In this document: piece after piece, positions 1 to 12,082 of the stretch | Position numbering within the stretch: the stretch's first letter is position 1 | Layout of the letters: every line of letters begins with the position of its first letter | DNA from: Zygnema cylindricum | Lineage: Eukaryota; Streptophyta; Zygnematophyceae; Zygnematales; Zygnemataceae | Assembly: GCA_037447655.1 (NCBI GenBank) | Contig: JBBHKE010001697.1 | Coordinates: 188,001-248,055 of the forward strand | DNA: 60,055 nt | Direction: 5' to 3' | Translations under genes and position numbers: made by a program | The notes under the pieces: generated by a model | Told to the model about the DNA's origin: nothing | What the model saw: the letters and a program-made list of their open reading frames with translations, nothing else | The model's database searches: none

Positions 1-27
1 ATGTTATTCAGATATTTCAAGGTATTC

Positions 28-67
28 AACCGTACACAAAACGTTCCAACCGTACACAAAACGTTCC
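28..67. repeat. 20-bp tandem duplication
   Basis: Two adjacent copies of a 20-bp unit beginning AACCGTACAC lie at 28-47 and 48-67. No function is apparent. Confidence 0.85.
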
Positions 68-97
68 AAATGCTTAGTCAGCGATAGTCGCTAAAGT

Positions 98-873
98 CTA
101 ACGGAATGTGGTCGTGTAGTACGAAGCACCTGAGTGCTTCGTCACTTGTGGTCCCACGCGAATCACGCTTGTGGTCCCTCTTGAATCACGCTTGTGGTCC
201 CAGGTGAATCGCGTCCTTTGGAACAAATTCAATCGACGATGGTCCCGTTGAACTGTACCATTTATTTCCGGAATACTCGGTTCAGATCCCGTTCGTCTGA
301 TCTTGTGAATCAAATCGTCAACTGCGTGACGCGTGTGGCTGACTGTCGACCCCACTCCAAAAAATCTGCATACGTTCTTTTGCCGACACGTGTCCTTGTA
401 AAAGTACAATACACTCTACTGTACTTTTTGCTATTGTAACGCTAATTCATGTAAGTATTACAGTAGACTAATTAGAAATATATTCGAAGTTATTTTTACT
501 CCTATTTATTGAAAATAAAGATTTATGAATTACAACAATATTGACCCCTAATAGTGTTACAGTAGTATAAGGACAATAGAGTGTACCGTACTTCTACAGG
601 GACACACGTCGGCATATGTGGACTTTGCAGGTATTTCAGAATGGCGCTGACACTCACATACACGTGTCGAATGTTGAACGAGCAGATTTGCAGAGTCGGA
701 CGGACAAAATTTGGACGAGACATCCGGTAGATGTATTGTACGAAATCAGTATGGAACGTTGATTCGAATCGTGTCGACGGACGCGATTCGCACGGGACCA
801 TTAGTGACAAAGCACACCGTACGTACTCAGGTGCTTCGTACCGTACGACAACAGGTCGGTTAACGGTTAACAA
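98..873. mobile_element. Foldback-type inverted-repeat element
   Basis: The stretch 98-440 and the reverse complement of about 540-870 can be aligned by eye along most of their length. Shared blocks include TACGAAGCACCTGAGT at the outer ends, GCCGACACGTGTCC near 395 against GCCGACGTGTGTCC near 610, and the AGTACAATACACTCTA-like inner ends. Long degenerate terminal inverted repeats around a short centre are typical of foldback or MITE-like elements. No transposase is visible, and the short open frames here are in repeat DNA. Confidence 0.6.
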
Positions 874-879
874 TTTTGG

Positions 880-1404
880 AGCGTGACAAAACTCGGTCGG
901 GCGTCGGTTACTCAGATTTTGAAAAAAAAAAAACGGTCGGTTTCGGGTATGATTTTTTTTGACTTTTGCGACCTCTGATTGTGGTTCATTGAAGCCTCAC
1001 TTCGCGCGATTCAACAATGAATCTAGCATTGCCTGCATCCAAATCGGATTGAACGATTTTGGGATGAAGGTTGCGGTTCGATTGGGAATTCAGGATATTA
1101 TTAGTACCAGCAAGAGATTTTTCACGCATGTAAGAAAAAAATTGCCAGGGTTTTAGTTTAACTAACTGCATTGACAAGATGTCACACATTCTAGAAAGCT
1201 AAATTGATATGCTCGCGTAAATTGAGTTAAAAAAATTATAATAAAATTGCATGGAATTAGCTGTGGAAGCTTCAAATTTATTGCATAGGTTTTGTGAGAA
1301 AATTTATTTGACTAATGACCAACTCCTATGGTCAGTTTGCATATCAGTTGCTTATTACAACACAAATACTGCCAAAATGGAATGAAATTACCCTGGGATA
1401 TGCA
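880..1404. other. Gene-free flank outside the palindrome
   Basis: A poly-A run, then GGTTTCGGGTATG and TTGACTTTTGCGACCTC. The latter also occurs inside the foldback element near 20,770, so this is probably a fragment of the same repeat family. I see no gene. Confidence 0.4.
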
Positions 1405-2079
1405 TAATATATCCGAATTGCAGTTTTCGTCACACTCTGAAGTTAACGCATGCGTGGTAATCATAAAGTTTTAGCACGTCGCATATTTTTAATTTCGTTG
1501 TGTCACCCGTTTATATGTTATGTTTACCATGCATAGAATGCAAATGTAAAACTGGATGCTAATTGAAAGTCACCGATTGGAATCAGTAAAATATACTTCT
1601 GATACAAAAAACAATTTTTGTTTGTAACAAAGTCTACTTCTACAAAGATATAAATATATTATTGGGAATTTCGCACCTAAAACAGAGAAGTTGCTATCCC
1701 AGAAAGAGCAAACTACAAAAAAATAATGAAACCAAAATAAGGAACTCTTCCAACACATTCTACCAAGTGACGAAACTTGTAGACATGACTTGGAACAGAG
1801 CCCTAGTAAGTAAAGTACGAATTTTATTATATATTATTAACCACTTTGAAGGTAGGATATTAATGTATTCCAACCATGTCTACATTAACAAAGAATAATG
1901 AAAAACCATCTCATACATTTGCCAAAACTACTATCACCACTTTGCCTGCAGATGCAAACTCTGATCTAACTCTATGGTTATATAAACAACATGATATAAA
2001 CAAAACTAATCCCTCAATCGTTACCCAAACCCAAGCTCACAAAAACATGTAAAACCACAAAACCCTAAACTAATAACTC
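1405..2079. other. 3' flank of left protease copy
   Basis: AT-rich DNA matching 44,460-45,163 in the other arm. It contains AAACCCTAAA-type telo-box motifs around 2,045-2,095. No exon is supported. Confidence 0.5.
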
Positions 2080-2415
2080 TCAAACCCTAAACCGATTCAA
2101 CAATATGCGAATCTCACACGTGATATCTTCAAGATTTGCAGCGTCACAATTTGCGAATCTCAACCATAACAATAAACTACCCTTTGCCTCCATGGATTGT
2201 AACAATCGGGAACACATATAGCTCGACCATGTGTTCCATGTACTTCCCGTTCCGACGCAAAGTCCGGCGAGAGATCCCATGCACTGTGTTCACGTTTTCG
2301 TGGTTCTCGAACCGAAAAAATTTTGAATCACACCATGACACGTGTCAGCATGCTGCCATTTGTAATAAGGACCCGGGCAACCCGTCTGTGGGAGAGTCTG
2401 GTATGCCGTACAGAC
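2080..2415 (-). pseudogene. Left exon 16: last LysM segment, with stop
   Basis: The acceptor TTTGCAG precedes 2,415. The frame reads VCTAYQTLPQTGCPG, then YYKWQHADTCHGV (the LysM start, with its Cys) and FFGSRTTKT, then TGA at 2,290-2,292 where the right arm has TGG (Trp). The right arm also has Cys where this copy has the second Phe of FFGS. Beyond the stop, the homologous frame continues to 2,080. The right-arm stop codon is lost here by a 1-nt difference. Confidence 0.85.
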
Positions 2416-2918
2416 CTGCAAATCGAAAGAAAATAAAGGAAGAGGAGGGGAGTGGAGAGATAGATGAAGTGTGAGGAATTGTCGAATTGTAGAAGACACT
2501 TTGGGGTTTTAGTTTGGGTAGGACATATAAGAGGGAGGAAAAGGGAAAATTTGAGAGAAAAGAGTGGACAATTTGTGAAAAAACTAACTGTCAGTCAAAT
2601 AAATTGCGGTCAATAATGAACCGTAGGTCTCAAGTTTCAACAGTTTTGCACATAATCTAATTCATAGATTTTACTTCATCATAATCTATTCCATCTGGAG
2701 TTTTTCAATCATAACCTAATTCCTAAATCTCCATTTTTAAATAATGATATAATTTAAATTTCAGGTTCTTTAACCATCACTCTAGTTAGAAATTTCAGTC
2801 ATGATCTAATTTACAAAACTCACTTTTTCCTATCAGTCTAGCTTATAAACCTCAGTTATTTTAATCACAATTTAATTTATAATCTCACTTTATTTCATCA
2901 CAACTTAGTTTATATTAC

Positions 2919-3110
2919 CTGCTGTCCAATTGCAAGGCTCTTGCAGTTTATCCCCGGATTAACTTCAAAAAAATCGAGGGCTGTGATTTGCCGATTTCGG
3001 CTCAGAATCGGTACACAGGCGCCATCTGGATTGCTGACGTCACTGGATCTAACAGAATCAACAGCTGCACAAACTTTGGACGCATCTGGAGTTCCTCCAG
3101 AAATGCAAAT
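2919..3110 (-). pseudogene. Left exon 15: LysM segment
   Basis: An exon of 192 nt, phase 0 on both sides. Its end reads ALDFFEVNPGINCKSLAIGQQ, the second half of a LysM fold (asparagine-proline, then L..GQ). Four cysteines are present. It is intact in both arms. Confidence 0.85.
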
Positions 3111-3279
3111 CTGTGGGAAAATAAATATCCACACTGAAAAAGGGATCAGAAAAACGAAAAAAGGCCAAAAAAATGCAAAAAGATGAAATTCTGCACTTGC
3201 CAATATCTGATTCTCTATTTATTCTTCTGAATTGCAGGGGAAGAGGGAGAGGAAGAGGGAGTGGAGTGGACAAACAAAC

Positions 3280-3423
3280 CTGTTGGCCCGGTCGAAGACC
3301 AGAGCTGAGCCCATCGGGAGTTTTACCAGAACAGAGGAGTCCGGGGTTTAGAGTTTTGGTGAGTGCTTGTCTGAATGCATTTCCCAATTTTAAAAGACGG
3401 GTGATAGAGTTACACGTGTCATT
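3280..3423 (-). pseudogene. Left exon 14: LysM segment
   Basis: An exon of 144 nt, phase 0. It reads NDTCNSITRLLKLG and ends GLRPGQQ, which continues the LysM begun in exon 13. The GT donor lies just before a short purine-rich run on the plus strand. Confidence 0.85.
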
Positions 3424-3857
3424 CTGCAAAAAAAATAAAATACATATGATGGTATATTAATGTCGATGTTGCTATTGAGAACATGTGCTGAAAGAGAAGG
3501 GTATTTTTTTTATCAAAATGAATGCAAACCATAAACAACAGTTGAACAGTAATGCTATTCGAAAATTTAGTATTAGAACTATTATAAGACCTATATTCGT
3601 AATTCTACTTTCAGATAGTGAATGTAGACCAGAACGTGTAATGCAGCTTACGTACTGATCAAATCCTAAATTTATGGTAGTAATAGTCCAAAGGTACAAG
3701 ACTGAACATGGCAAAAGGTTGGAACGTACCAGCAAACGGATAAAACACATCAAAAAAATTATGACTTGAAATTGATCTAATTGAGTAAAAATTGAATCAT
3801 TAATTTATAAGTAAGTTTATCAGAAATCAGGAACGCAAATGATAGATATCCACTCAC

Positions 3858-3947
3858 ATTTTGGACAATGTAGAACACCTTGCAAATGTAGCCCATGGTA
3901 TTCGTCACATTGAGAGTATCTCCGGGCAGTATCGGATTGCATACAAT
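3858..3947 (-). pseudogene. Left exon 13: LysM segment
   Basis: An exon of 90 nt, phase 0, starting IVCNPTLPGSTLNV and ending KVFYIVQN, the beta-1 strand of a LysM completed by exon 14. It is matched exactly in exon limits at 42,488-42,577. Confidence 0.85.
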
Positions 3948-4009
3948 CTGTTAAAAAAGATAATAACATGTTTACCACTGTAAAACTGGAAGTTTTAAGG
4001 AACAAAATT

Positions 4010-4265
4010 GCGATTGACATTGGAATCGACAATAAGGTCGTCAATGTCAACACTGATGAATCAGAATTGACATTAACATTGACATCGACGGATTTCAACG
4101 TCAATTGGAGGTAGCAATAATATTGAGAACTGACATTGAGATTCGCATTGACATTTAAATTAAGATTAACATTGACATTGACATTGACATTAACATTGAC
4201 ATTGACATAGACATTGACATTGAAATTAACATTGACATTAATATTAAAATTACGTTTCACATGAC
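4010..4265. repeat. Degenerate ACATTG hexamer array
   Basis: Imperfect tandem ACATTG units (TGTCAA on the gene strand) fill part of an intron. They create a spurious Asn-Val repeat frame. The same array occurs at 42,120-42,420. Confidence 0.9.
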
Positions 4266-4497
4266 ATTGACATTAACACTAGTCCAACTTTGACCTAGAA
4301 AATCACAGATAATGCCATAGACATCGATCAAGTAAAAAAGAAGTAAGAAAGAGTAAAATTTCAAAGATAGAAAAGATAAAGTATGCAGAAGACAGTACAC
4401 GGACATTGACCAAAATAGGAAAAGTTAAAGATGAGTTCTTCAAATCCGAAAAGACACATGAAAATGTTTTCCATGTTTTACTGTTTTATACACTTAC

Positions 4498-4622
4498 TCG
4501 TCCTCTTCTTGGGTTCATGTTTATAAGTTGTTGAACTGTAAGGCCAAATGCATTTGCCACGAGATAGCAAAAGTCTCCTCTCTGAATTATGTATTTCTGC
4601 GTCAACGTGACATTTCCCGACA
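4498..4622 (-). pseudogene. Left exon 12: LysM 1
   Basis: An exon of 125 nt. It reads YIIQRGDFCYLVANAF and then QQLINMNPRRGR, a good match to the LysM pattern (Y.V..GD....A..F.....L...NP). The acceptor is TTGGCAG and the donor GTAAGT. It is intact here. Confidence 0.9.
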
Positions 4623-4865
4623 CTGCCAAGAACAAAAAAAACACACACAAAGGAGAAGACGTTAAAGAGAAACACAAAAAGAGGGGACAGCAAAAGCCAT
4701 CCATTTGGGCCCATCCTTTGACTTCCCGAAACAAGTAAATAAAATTAGCAAAGCTATGAATTAAAATAACTAAGTCATGATTCACATCGGTTAAGATAAT
4801 TCCTAACCAACATTGCTAAAAACATCTGTCCATCTTGAAATTTGGAATTCTAGGCAAGGTGAAAA

Positions 4866-4995
4866 CTTCTTCCTCTCTGTTACCGTTCCTCTCTCTTTCT
4901 CTCCCTTCCTCACCCTTCCTCTCTCTCCATCTCCCTCCCCCTGGTTCCTTCTCCCTCTCCCCCCCCTCCCCCTTCCTCTCTCTCCCTTGCTCTCG
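4866..4995. repeat. Polypyrimidine tract in intron
   Basis: CT-rich on the plus strand (purine on the gene strand), next to the EGF2 donor. Its counterpart is 41,396-41,530. Long frames across it are composition artefacts. Confidence 0.85.
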
Positions 4996-5029
4996 CTCTT
5001 TCACAGTTACAAAGGGCTAATGTACTCAC

Positions 5030-5167
5030 AAACACAAATCGGTTTATTTTCGGAGTTAATTGCGGAGACATATCCGCTGAAGCAAACGCAGTGGTAGGTT
5101 CCATCTCCCTCATTCACGCAGGTTCCCGCGCCACGCGGATTGATGTACATTGTGCTGCAAACATCGG
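5030..5167 (-). pseudogene. Left exon 11: EGF-like domain 2
   Basis: An exon of 138 nt between CAG and GTGAGT. It reads ADVCSTMYINPRGAGTCVNE, then YHCVCFSGY: six-cysteine EGF-type spacing with the C.C..G ending. It is open here, whereas the right copy has a 1-nt deletion. Confidence 0.88.
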
Positions 5168-5228
5168 CTGAAAGGAAAAAATACATACATTTCTATTTGG
5201 ACATTGACATGTGTTTCGGCATTGTAAT

Positions 5229-5755
5229 TGTTAGATTTCAGTGTCCATTTCTTGTGTCATTTCTTGGTAAGGATCAAAAGTCAAAGTTAGTCAACGTTGC
5301 GTGAGAAAGAATCAACCGAAGTCTTGTTAGGTACATGTACGGTTGAGTAGACGTCAAGCATAGTTTAAGTAGACGTCAAGATTTGATGAAACGTAGTCGT
5401 TAAGTATTGTACGGCAAGTTAAGTCGTCGCAGATTTTGAGTGTATTTCACGTAGTGAATTGTGACCGTTGATTCGATTACGTAGTTCACAAGTTAGGATT
5501 TTATTCTTTTAACCGAAACACAAGTAGCATAGTACCTACGTCATTCACACAAATAAAACGTATTCATGCTTACATTGAAAATCAATCAACTGAATGATTC
5601 TCTCCAATTTCTCTTTACTGCTACCTTGGCACTGAGTGCTTTTGTTGTCGTGTAATCTATCTTTTTCCTTGTTCAGGAATTAAGCTTGCTTTCTCACATA
5701 GAGAATTGTTTTCTTTAACTTCCTGTCTTGTAATTGATCGATCCTAATCTCAACA
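5229..5755 (+). repeat. 5' LTR of left copia
   Basis: A 527-bp LTR that appears identical to 40,646-41,172 in the right arm. Confidence 0.88.
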
Positions 5756-8700
5756 TGGTATCGGAGCTTTAGGTAAAATTACAACATAGTGTCGGAGCTT
5801 TAGGTAAAATTACAGACATCCATAAATAAATTTAATAGCAATAGTTATTTACTGTGGAAAGCTAAGATGACCCGAATTCTAAAATTTAAGAACTACTGGG
5901 TATTATTGCAAGCGCTGACCATAAACCTACTAAAGCCCTGTTGGCACCAGGATACGATAGAGAGAAGAAGAACAAGATATGATAGAAGGGAAAAAGCCAA
6001 CAGGATATGATAGAGAGAAGAAGAAAAGGATATGATAGAAGGGAAGAAGAGACAGTGACATTAATTTTTCTCGCAGTGGAAGACATACGATAGAGAGAAG
6101 AAGAACAAGATATGATAGAAGGGAAAAAGCCAACAGGATATGATAGAGGGAAGAAGAAAAGGATATGATAGAAGGGAAGAAGAGACAGTGACATTATTTT
6201 TTCTCGCAGTGGAAGACAGTCATCTTTTACACATAGTTGAGTGGGATAAACCTAAGGCTATATGGGATAAACTAAAGACTGTACATGAGCGTACTAATTC
6301 ATCTAGTATTATGCAATTAAAGAACAAATTGCAAGACTTTAGTATGGAGAGTGGAGATACTATGGAAACCCATATCAATAGACTGAAAGAGTTTAAGTCG
6401 GCACAAAACTAAATGATGATGACTTCATCCTCACACTGTTTAGGTCACTATGATGATCACGACTTTGAAAAGTCAACCTACTGTAAACTACTTTTGATGC
6501 AGTATGTCGACATTTCATTTAGGAAGAAGTTGAAATTAAAAGAAAAGAGGAAAAAGAGTCAGATGCAGCTCTTTATACCAAAGGAAAACAATTAGTAAAA
6601 CATACTGAGTCAGTAACTGCTTGTGCTATATGTGGCAAAACCAACTGCTTGTGTTATATGTGGCAAAACCAACTGCTTGTGCTATATGTGGCAAAACCGC
6701 TATATGTGGCAAAACAAATCATCAGACTCTTGTAGATTCAAAAAGAAAAAGATTGAAAAATTCAAGAAAAAGATTGTTTGTTACAATTGTGGAAAACCAG
6801 GTCATAAGTCTTCAGTTTGTCGTAGCAAAGACAAAAACAAACAGAACAAACAATCATTTGCCATGACCATTCAAGATGAGACTGAACTTTTTCTCACACA
6901 ATCAAATGCTCAGAAAAGTAAATGGATTATAGAATCTGGAGCGTCTCATCACATGTGTAAGTCCATCTTTTCTTCTCTCACAACATTACATTGTCCTCAA
7001 CAGATTGAATTGGCAGATGATAAGATTCCACAGACCAGTTTCATAGGCGAGGTTAAGTTACAGTTATAATGTGATACAAGTAGCCATGAAGGGCATGTAA
7101 AAGAAATTTTATACTTAAAGCATAACCTTTTCATTGTTATGCATGCTGTGAGGAATGGACTGAAAGTTGAATTTGAGAAAAAGAAAAATGAACAGTGTGA
7201 AATCAGAAGTGAGGGAAAGCTAATCGCTCTTGGATATCCGGAAGGGAATCTTTTTGCTCTACGTTTGGATGATGATGTTGCACAGATGAATTTCAGCAAA
7301 GAAGCACAGACTTTGGAGCTATGACAACAGCGATTTGGGCATCTGGGAGAGCAAAATCTCAAACGACTCATCGAAAAAAAGATGGTTAGAGGACTTGAGG
7401 ACGTCAACGCCAAAGACAACCTTAAGCCGTGAAGGATGTGCTCAAGGTAAGCAAAGAAGGCTTCCTTTTTATAAAGATGATGAACCCTAACATAAAAGGA
7501 AATTGGAGCAGCGGTCCTCACACTTTAAGTCCTGGAGGTTCTAGATTTTTCATCACGTTTACGAATGAGTGCACTTCAAAAGTATGGGTGTATTTTATGA
7601 AATCTAAGAATGAAGCCCTTGAGAAATTCAGAGAGTTTAAAACCATGGTAGAAAATCAGGCAGGAGAGCGGATCCACATTTTAAAGTCGGATAGTGGGGG
7701 AGAATATACCTCTAATGCTTTTAACGAAAACTAAAAAAGTGGGGCATATAGCAAGAATTCACAGTAGCTTATAGTTCGTAGCGAAACAAAGTATCAGAAA
7801 GACTTAACCAAACTTTGGTTGAAATTGCACGTTGTTTAGTACAAAATGCAAAATTGAATCAAAACCTATGGGCTGAAGCTATCCTAACTGCAGTCTATTT
7901 GAAAAACCGTTCTCCAAGTACTTCTCCGAAAGATATCACACCTGAAGAAGCTTGGTCAAAGTTTAAAAAAAAAATTAAACATTTTAAAGTTTTTGGAAAA
8001 AAAACTTTGTTCACATTCTAGTACATAATAGAAAGAAATTTGACAAGAAGAGTTGGACTAGTGTCTTTGTAGGTTATGACACAAACAGAAAAAGTGGTGT
8101 CTATGTAAGTTATGACACAAACAAAAAAGCTTACATAATTTATGACCCAGTAACACAGACAGTTCATGTCAACCGAGATGTGATTGTGGATGAAGGGAAG
8201 GAAAGCAGTTCAGATGTGACAGATAATTTTGACCCTTGGTATGAAAAACCAGAGACTGTCATTGTTCTATTTAACAATCAAGAAGAATTGGAAAGTGGGT
8301 CTCCATAAACACCAGGTACTCCAGGCAGAGAACTTGAAGTGGAGCCTTCGTCATCCACGCTACTTTCTATTCCAATTTAGACTTTCGTCATCCCCTTTCG
8401 TCATCTACCTTTCAATCTTTACCAGTGGAAAAGTTACCAGCACCACAACCTTCACAAATTATAACCTCTCCGAATCCGATTCAACAATCAAGATTGAAGG
8501 TAACTCCTCAAAGAGTTTCTAATAGGATACGTGCTAAACCAAAACGGCTCATTGAAGAAACGGGAGATGTGGGTTTAGCCTATTGTTTTATGGCGGAAGA
8601 GGGGGAACCGCAAACCTTTCATGAAGCTTTGGTGAGTTCTAATTATCAGAAATAGAAAGAGGCAATAGAATTAGATTATGACTCACTGATCAAAAACAAA

Positions 8701-8805
8701 ACTTGGACCTTAGTAGAACGCCCATAAGAGAAAAACATTGTGGGGTGTAAATGGGTCTTCAAGATTAAGAGCAAGTCAAATGGGTCAGTGGAAAGATATA
8801 AAGCG

Positions 8806-8915
8806 AGGTTGGTAGCTAAAGGGTATTCCCAAGAAGAGGGGGTTGGTGACACTGAGAAAGAGGTTGGTAGCTAAAGGGTACTCCCAAGAAGAGGGGGTTG
8901 ATTACACTGAGACTT
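8806..8915 (+). repeat. 55-bp tandem duplication inside copia RT
   Basis: The unit starting AGGTTGGTAGCTAAAGGGTA occurs at 8,806 and again at 8,861. Since 55 is not a multiple of 3, the duplication itself breaks the reverse transcriptase frame. The right arm has the same duplication. Confidence 0.85.
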
Positions 8916-10262
8916 TCTCACCAGTAATGAAGTTTAATAGTCTCATCATTAATAGTCTCTTCTCACCAGTAATGCAGTTTAATAGTCTCAGAAGTTTAAT
9001 AGCGTTAGGGGCAACAAAAGTTATGCATTTGCATCAACTACATATCAAAACTGCATTCTTGAATGGGGATTTGGAGGAAGAAGTCAACATAGAACAACCG
9101 GAGGGCATGGTAAAACTAAGAAAAGAACACATGGTGTGTAAAGTGCACAAATCCATATACGGTCTAAAATAAAGTCTGAGGTGTTGGAACATCAAACTTG
9201 AAACCGAAATGAGAAAAGAGGGCTTTGAGAGAGGTAACACAGACAGAACAGTTTACACTATTAGGGAAGATTAACACTTAGTGATTGTCTCAGTTTATGT
9301 CGATGACATGAGTGTGTTTGGTTATCTATCAACCGAGATTGAAACAACAAATTTGAGACAACTGACCTTGGAGAATTTAGTTACCTACTTGGTATAGAAA
9401 TCAAAAACGGTGTCTATATAGTTTCCATGAATCAACAGAAATATGCAACAGAAGTATTAAAACGCTTTGGTATGGAAGACTGTATTCCCGTATCAACACC
9501 TTTAGACTCGAGTCAAAAGCTTACGAAGGAAATGGGTCCTAAGTCAAAGTTTGAAAAGGAATAGATGAGGCAAGTCCGTTACAAAGGGCATGCAGATTGA
9601 TGTACTTCGTGGTTGGCACTCACCATTTAGCTGCAGTTGTAGGCTCAGTTAGTCAATTCATGCAAAACCCAGGTCTAGAGCACTTGTATGTTGTTAAACG
9701 TTTTTTACGTTATGTGAAAGGGACTGTAAATTACGGCCTTTATTTTTTGAAGAACGCCGGAAACATTGATTTTTTTGGCTATGTTGATGCACATTGGGGA
9801 GGCAACCTTGACACAAGGAGGAGCACTACCGGCTGGATTTTCATTCGTTCAACAGGACTTATCAGTTGGAGTTCAAAACGCCAATCTTCTGTGGCATTAT
9901 CCAGCACGGAGGCAGAATACGTGGCGGCTACTCAAGCAGCAAAGGAAGCCATTTGGCTTTGCAATTTTTATTCTGCGATAGGGTTTTAACCTATAAATGA
10001 GACTTTGATTCTCACAGAGAATCAGAGTAACATTATCTTGATGAAAAATCTAGTTTACCATGCAAGGACAAAACATAAAGACATTCAGACACATTTTGTA
10101 AGAGAACAAGTTGAAAAGAAAGGTTTAAAGTTTGACAAGCAGCGGATCACTTGACTAAAGCACTTCGTCGAGATAAATTTAATGTTTGTAATCAGCTCAC
10201 AGGAGTTGGTCCTATTTAGTGAGGATAATTAATAGTCACCAAAAAATGACCCAGAGAAGGGG

Positions 10263-10840
10263 TGTTAGATTTCTTTGTCCATTTCCTGCTAAGGATCAGA
10301 AGTCAAAGTTAGTCAACGTTGCGTGAGAAAGAATCAACCGAAGTCTTGTTATGTACATGTACGGTTGAGTAGATGTCACGCATAATTTGCATAGACATCA
10401 ATATTTGATGAAACGAAGTCGTTAAATAATGTTCGGCAAGTTAAGTCGTTGTAGATTTCGAGTGTATTTCACGTAGTGAATTGTGACCGTTGATTTGATT
10501 ACATAGTTCACAGGTTAGGATTTTATTCCTTTACGTGAAACACAAGTAGCGTAGTACCTACGTCATTCACACATAAAAAATGTACTCATGCATACATTGA
10601 AAATCAATCAACTGGATGATTCTCTCAAATTTCTTTTTAATACTATCTTGGCATTGAGTGCTTCTGTTGTCGTGTAATCTATCTTCTTCCTTGTTTGGCA
10701 TTGAGTGCTTTTGTTGTCGTGTAATCTATCTTCTTCCTTGTTCAGTAATTAAGCTTGCTTTCTCACATAGAGAATTGTTTTCCTTAGCTTCTTGTCTTGT
10801 AATTGATCGATCCTATGGCCTCTTTTTATGAATATCAACA
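10263..10840 (+). repeat. 3' LTR of left copia
   Basis: Related to the 5' LTR but visibly diverged, with an extra internal duplicate of the TTGAGTGCTT..GTTGTCGTGTAATC block around 10,650-10,740. Confidence 0.85.
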
Positions 10841-11110
10841 GGAATGTGTTAATGCGGTTCGACATTAAGATGCGTTTCAACCTTGAAATGCATTCCGAGA
10901 TTGGGACGTGTTTTGACGTTGAAACATGTTTTAACTTTGGAATATGTTTCTATATTAGAACTTGTTTGATATTAACATGTGTTCTAACAATGGAACGTGT
11001 TTCAACGTTGGAATGCATATGATATTAAAATGTATTTCAACAAGTAAAATGTTTTTCGGCATTGAAATGCGGTTCGGCATTTGAATGTGTTTCGATATAT
11101 CAAGTTTTGT
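10841..11110. repeat. Degenerate short tandem repeats (GGAATG..TTTCAAC)
   Basis: Imperfect units alternating GAAATG, GTTTC and GACATT directly follow the LTR. The right arm (about 35,230-35,555) has roughly 57 bp more of the same units. Confidence 0.75.
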
Positions 11111-11466
11111 ATAATTGTACCGAAATGGATCAAGATGGATATTTGGCAACATTTACATTTTACCGCAAACACTATGAAAAAACACTAACAAGAATTAACA
11201 TTTCTGTTTCGACATTAACATTTGTTTCCACATGTGCCGGAATTTTAGAATTGTGTCGGGAGATCAAGGATCGACATTGAACATTGTTATACCTTTTCAA
11301 AACCAAGTATAGTCTATAGAAATCAGTTGAACGAATCAGTTAATTATACATAACTTAGTTATATGGAATTAAGTTTACAGAATTTTGTTATATATCAGAT
11401 AACCGTTTACATTTGACCCAACATCAATAATGGGTCCAGAATGTGCGCCACGTAACCATGGCATTA

Positions 11467-11580
11467 GCATGAGAGGGAGGGGCAAAGAGGAGGAGAGGAG
11501 AAGAGAAGGGGAGAATGGAAAAGATAGGAGAGGCAGGGAGAGAGAGCGGGGGAGACGTAGAAGTGACCATTCAAGGGAAC
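11467..11580. repeat. Polypurine tract in intron
   Basis: GA-rich on plus (pyrimidine on the gene strand). Its counterpart is 34,735-34,855. Confidence 0.85.
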
Positions 11581-11765
11581 AGAGGACTCGCATTCCACAA
11601 TTATTCGTGTGTCCATTGTCAACTCGGCTATTGCATTTTTTTTTTAAGACTGACTAAATTTGAAATAACAAACCGATATATTTTCTTAAGATATTTCCAA
11701 AGGTTCATAACTTAACGAGTTTCAGTACATTTTTTTTTCAATAAATAGAGATTTTTATGACTTAC

Positions 11766-11912
11766 CCATGGCACAAGTCTCCGTTTCGTCGGTATTATTT
11801 GACGCAATAAATCCCGTAGGACAAGTACATTTATATGTGGATTTAGTTCCTATTCGGGAACAAATACCACTCCCACATGGGTTGATCGGACCGCAAGGCT
11901 CATCGCCGAGAG
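11766..11912 (-). pseudogene. Left exon 10: EGF-like domain 1
   Basis: An exon of 147 nt reading EPCGPINPCGSGICSRIG, then YKCTCPTGFIASNN and TCAMG. The order C.....PC..G.C......Y.C.CP.G is EGF-like. It is open here, while the right copy has a stop in place of the CPTG glycine. Papain followed by EGF is also seen in the third paralogue. Confidence 0.9.
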
Positions 11913-12082
11913 CTGGAAGAAACAAATACAGCAAATTAGAGGTTTTTTTTTTCATTATGTTATCTTTTTATTTATTTTCGCTAATAACCGTCAAAAGGAC
12001 AATGAAAACACGATGTTATTCGATAAACAGTAAGAAAACCGCTCATTTAAAGAAACCAAATACCAATCTAATGCAAACTTAC

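Larger units (their letters stand above)
5229..10840 (+). mobile_element. Copia LTR retrotransposon, defective (left arm)
   Basis: The 5' LTR is 5,229-5,755 and the 3' LTR 10,263-10,840, starting TGTTAGATTTC and ending ATCTCAACA or ATATCAACA. TGGTATCGGAGC after the 5' LTR is a primer site for initiator Met tRNA. AGAAGGGG before the 3' LTR is the polypurine tract. Pieces in copia order: gag-like (6,140-6,412), zinc knuckle CYNCGKPGHKSSVC (near 6,780), protease WIIESGASHHMC (near 6,922), integrase (HLGEQNLKRL near 7,336, SDSGGEYTSNAF near 7,688, EIARCLVQNAKLNQNLWAEA), reverse transcriptase (RLVAKGYSQEEGVDYTETF, YVDDM) and RNase H (SSTEAEYVAA). Many stops and frameshifts make it non-autonomous. 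The two LTRs differ visibly, so the insertion is old. Confidence 0.95.

Noticed and set aside
28-67. CRISPR-like direct repeats
   Set aside because: Only two adjacent units without spacers, and the genome is eukaryotic.
3820-4260. Asn-Val repeat protein frames (also 14,233-14,550 and 31,681-31,998)
   Set aside because: They translate the ACATTG hexamer arrays; the frames arise from repeat composition and lie in introns.
6997-7521. 174-codon frame antisense to copia (mirrored at 38,880-39,404)
   Set aside because: It is the reverse strand of protease and integrase coding sequence; its conservation between arms follows from the near-identical copia copies.
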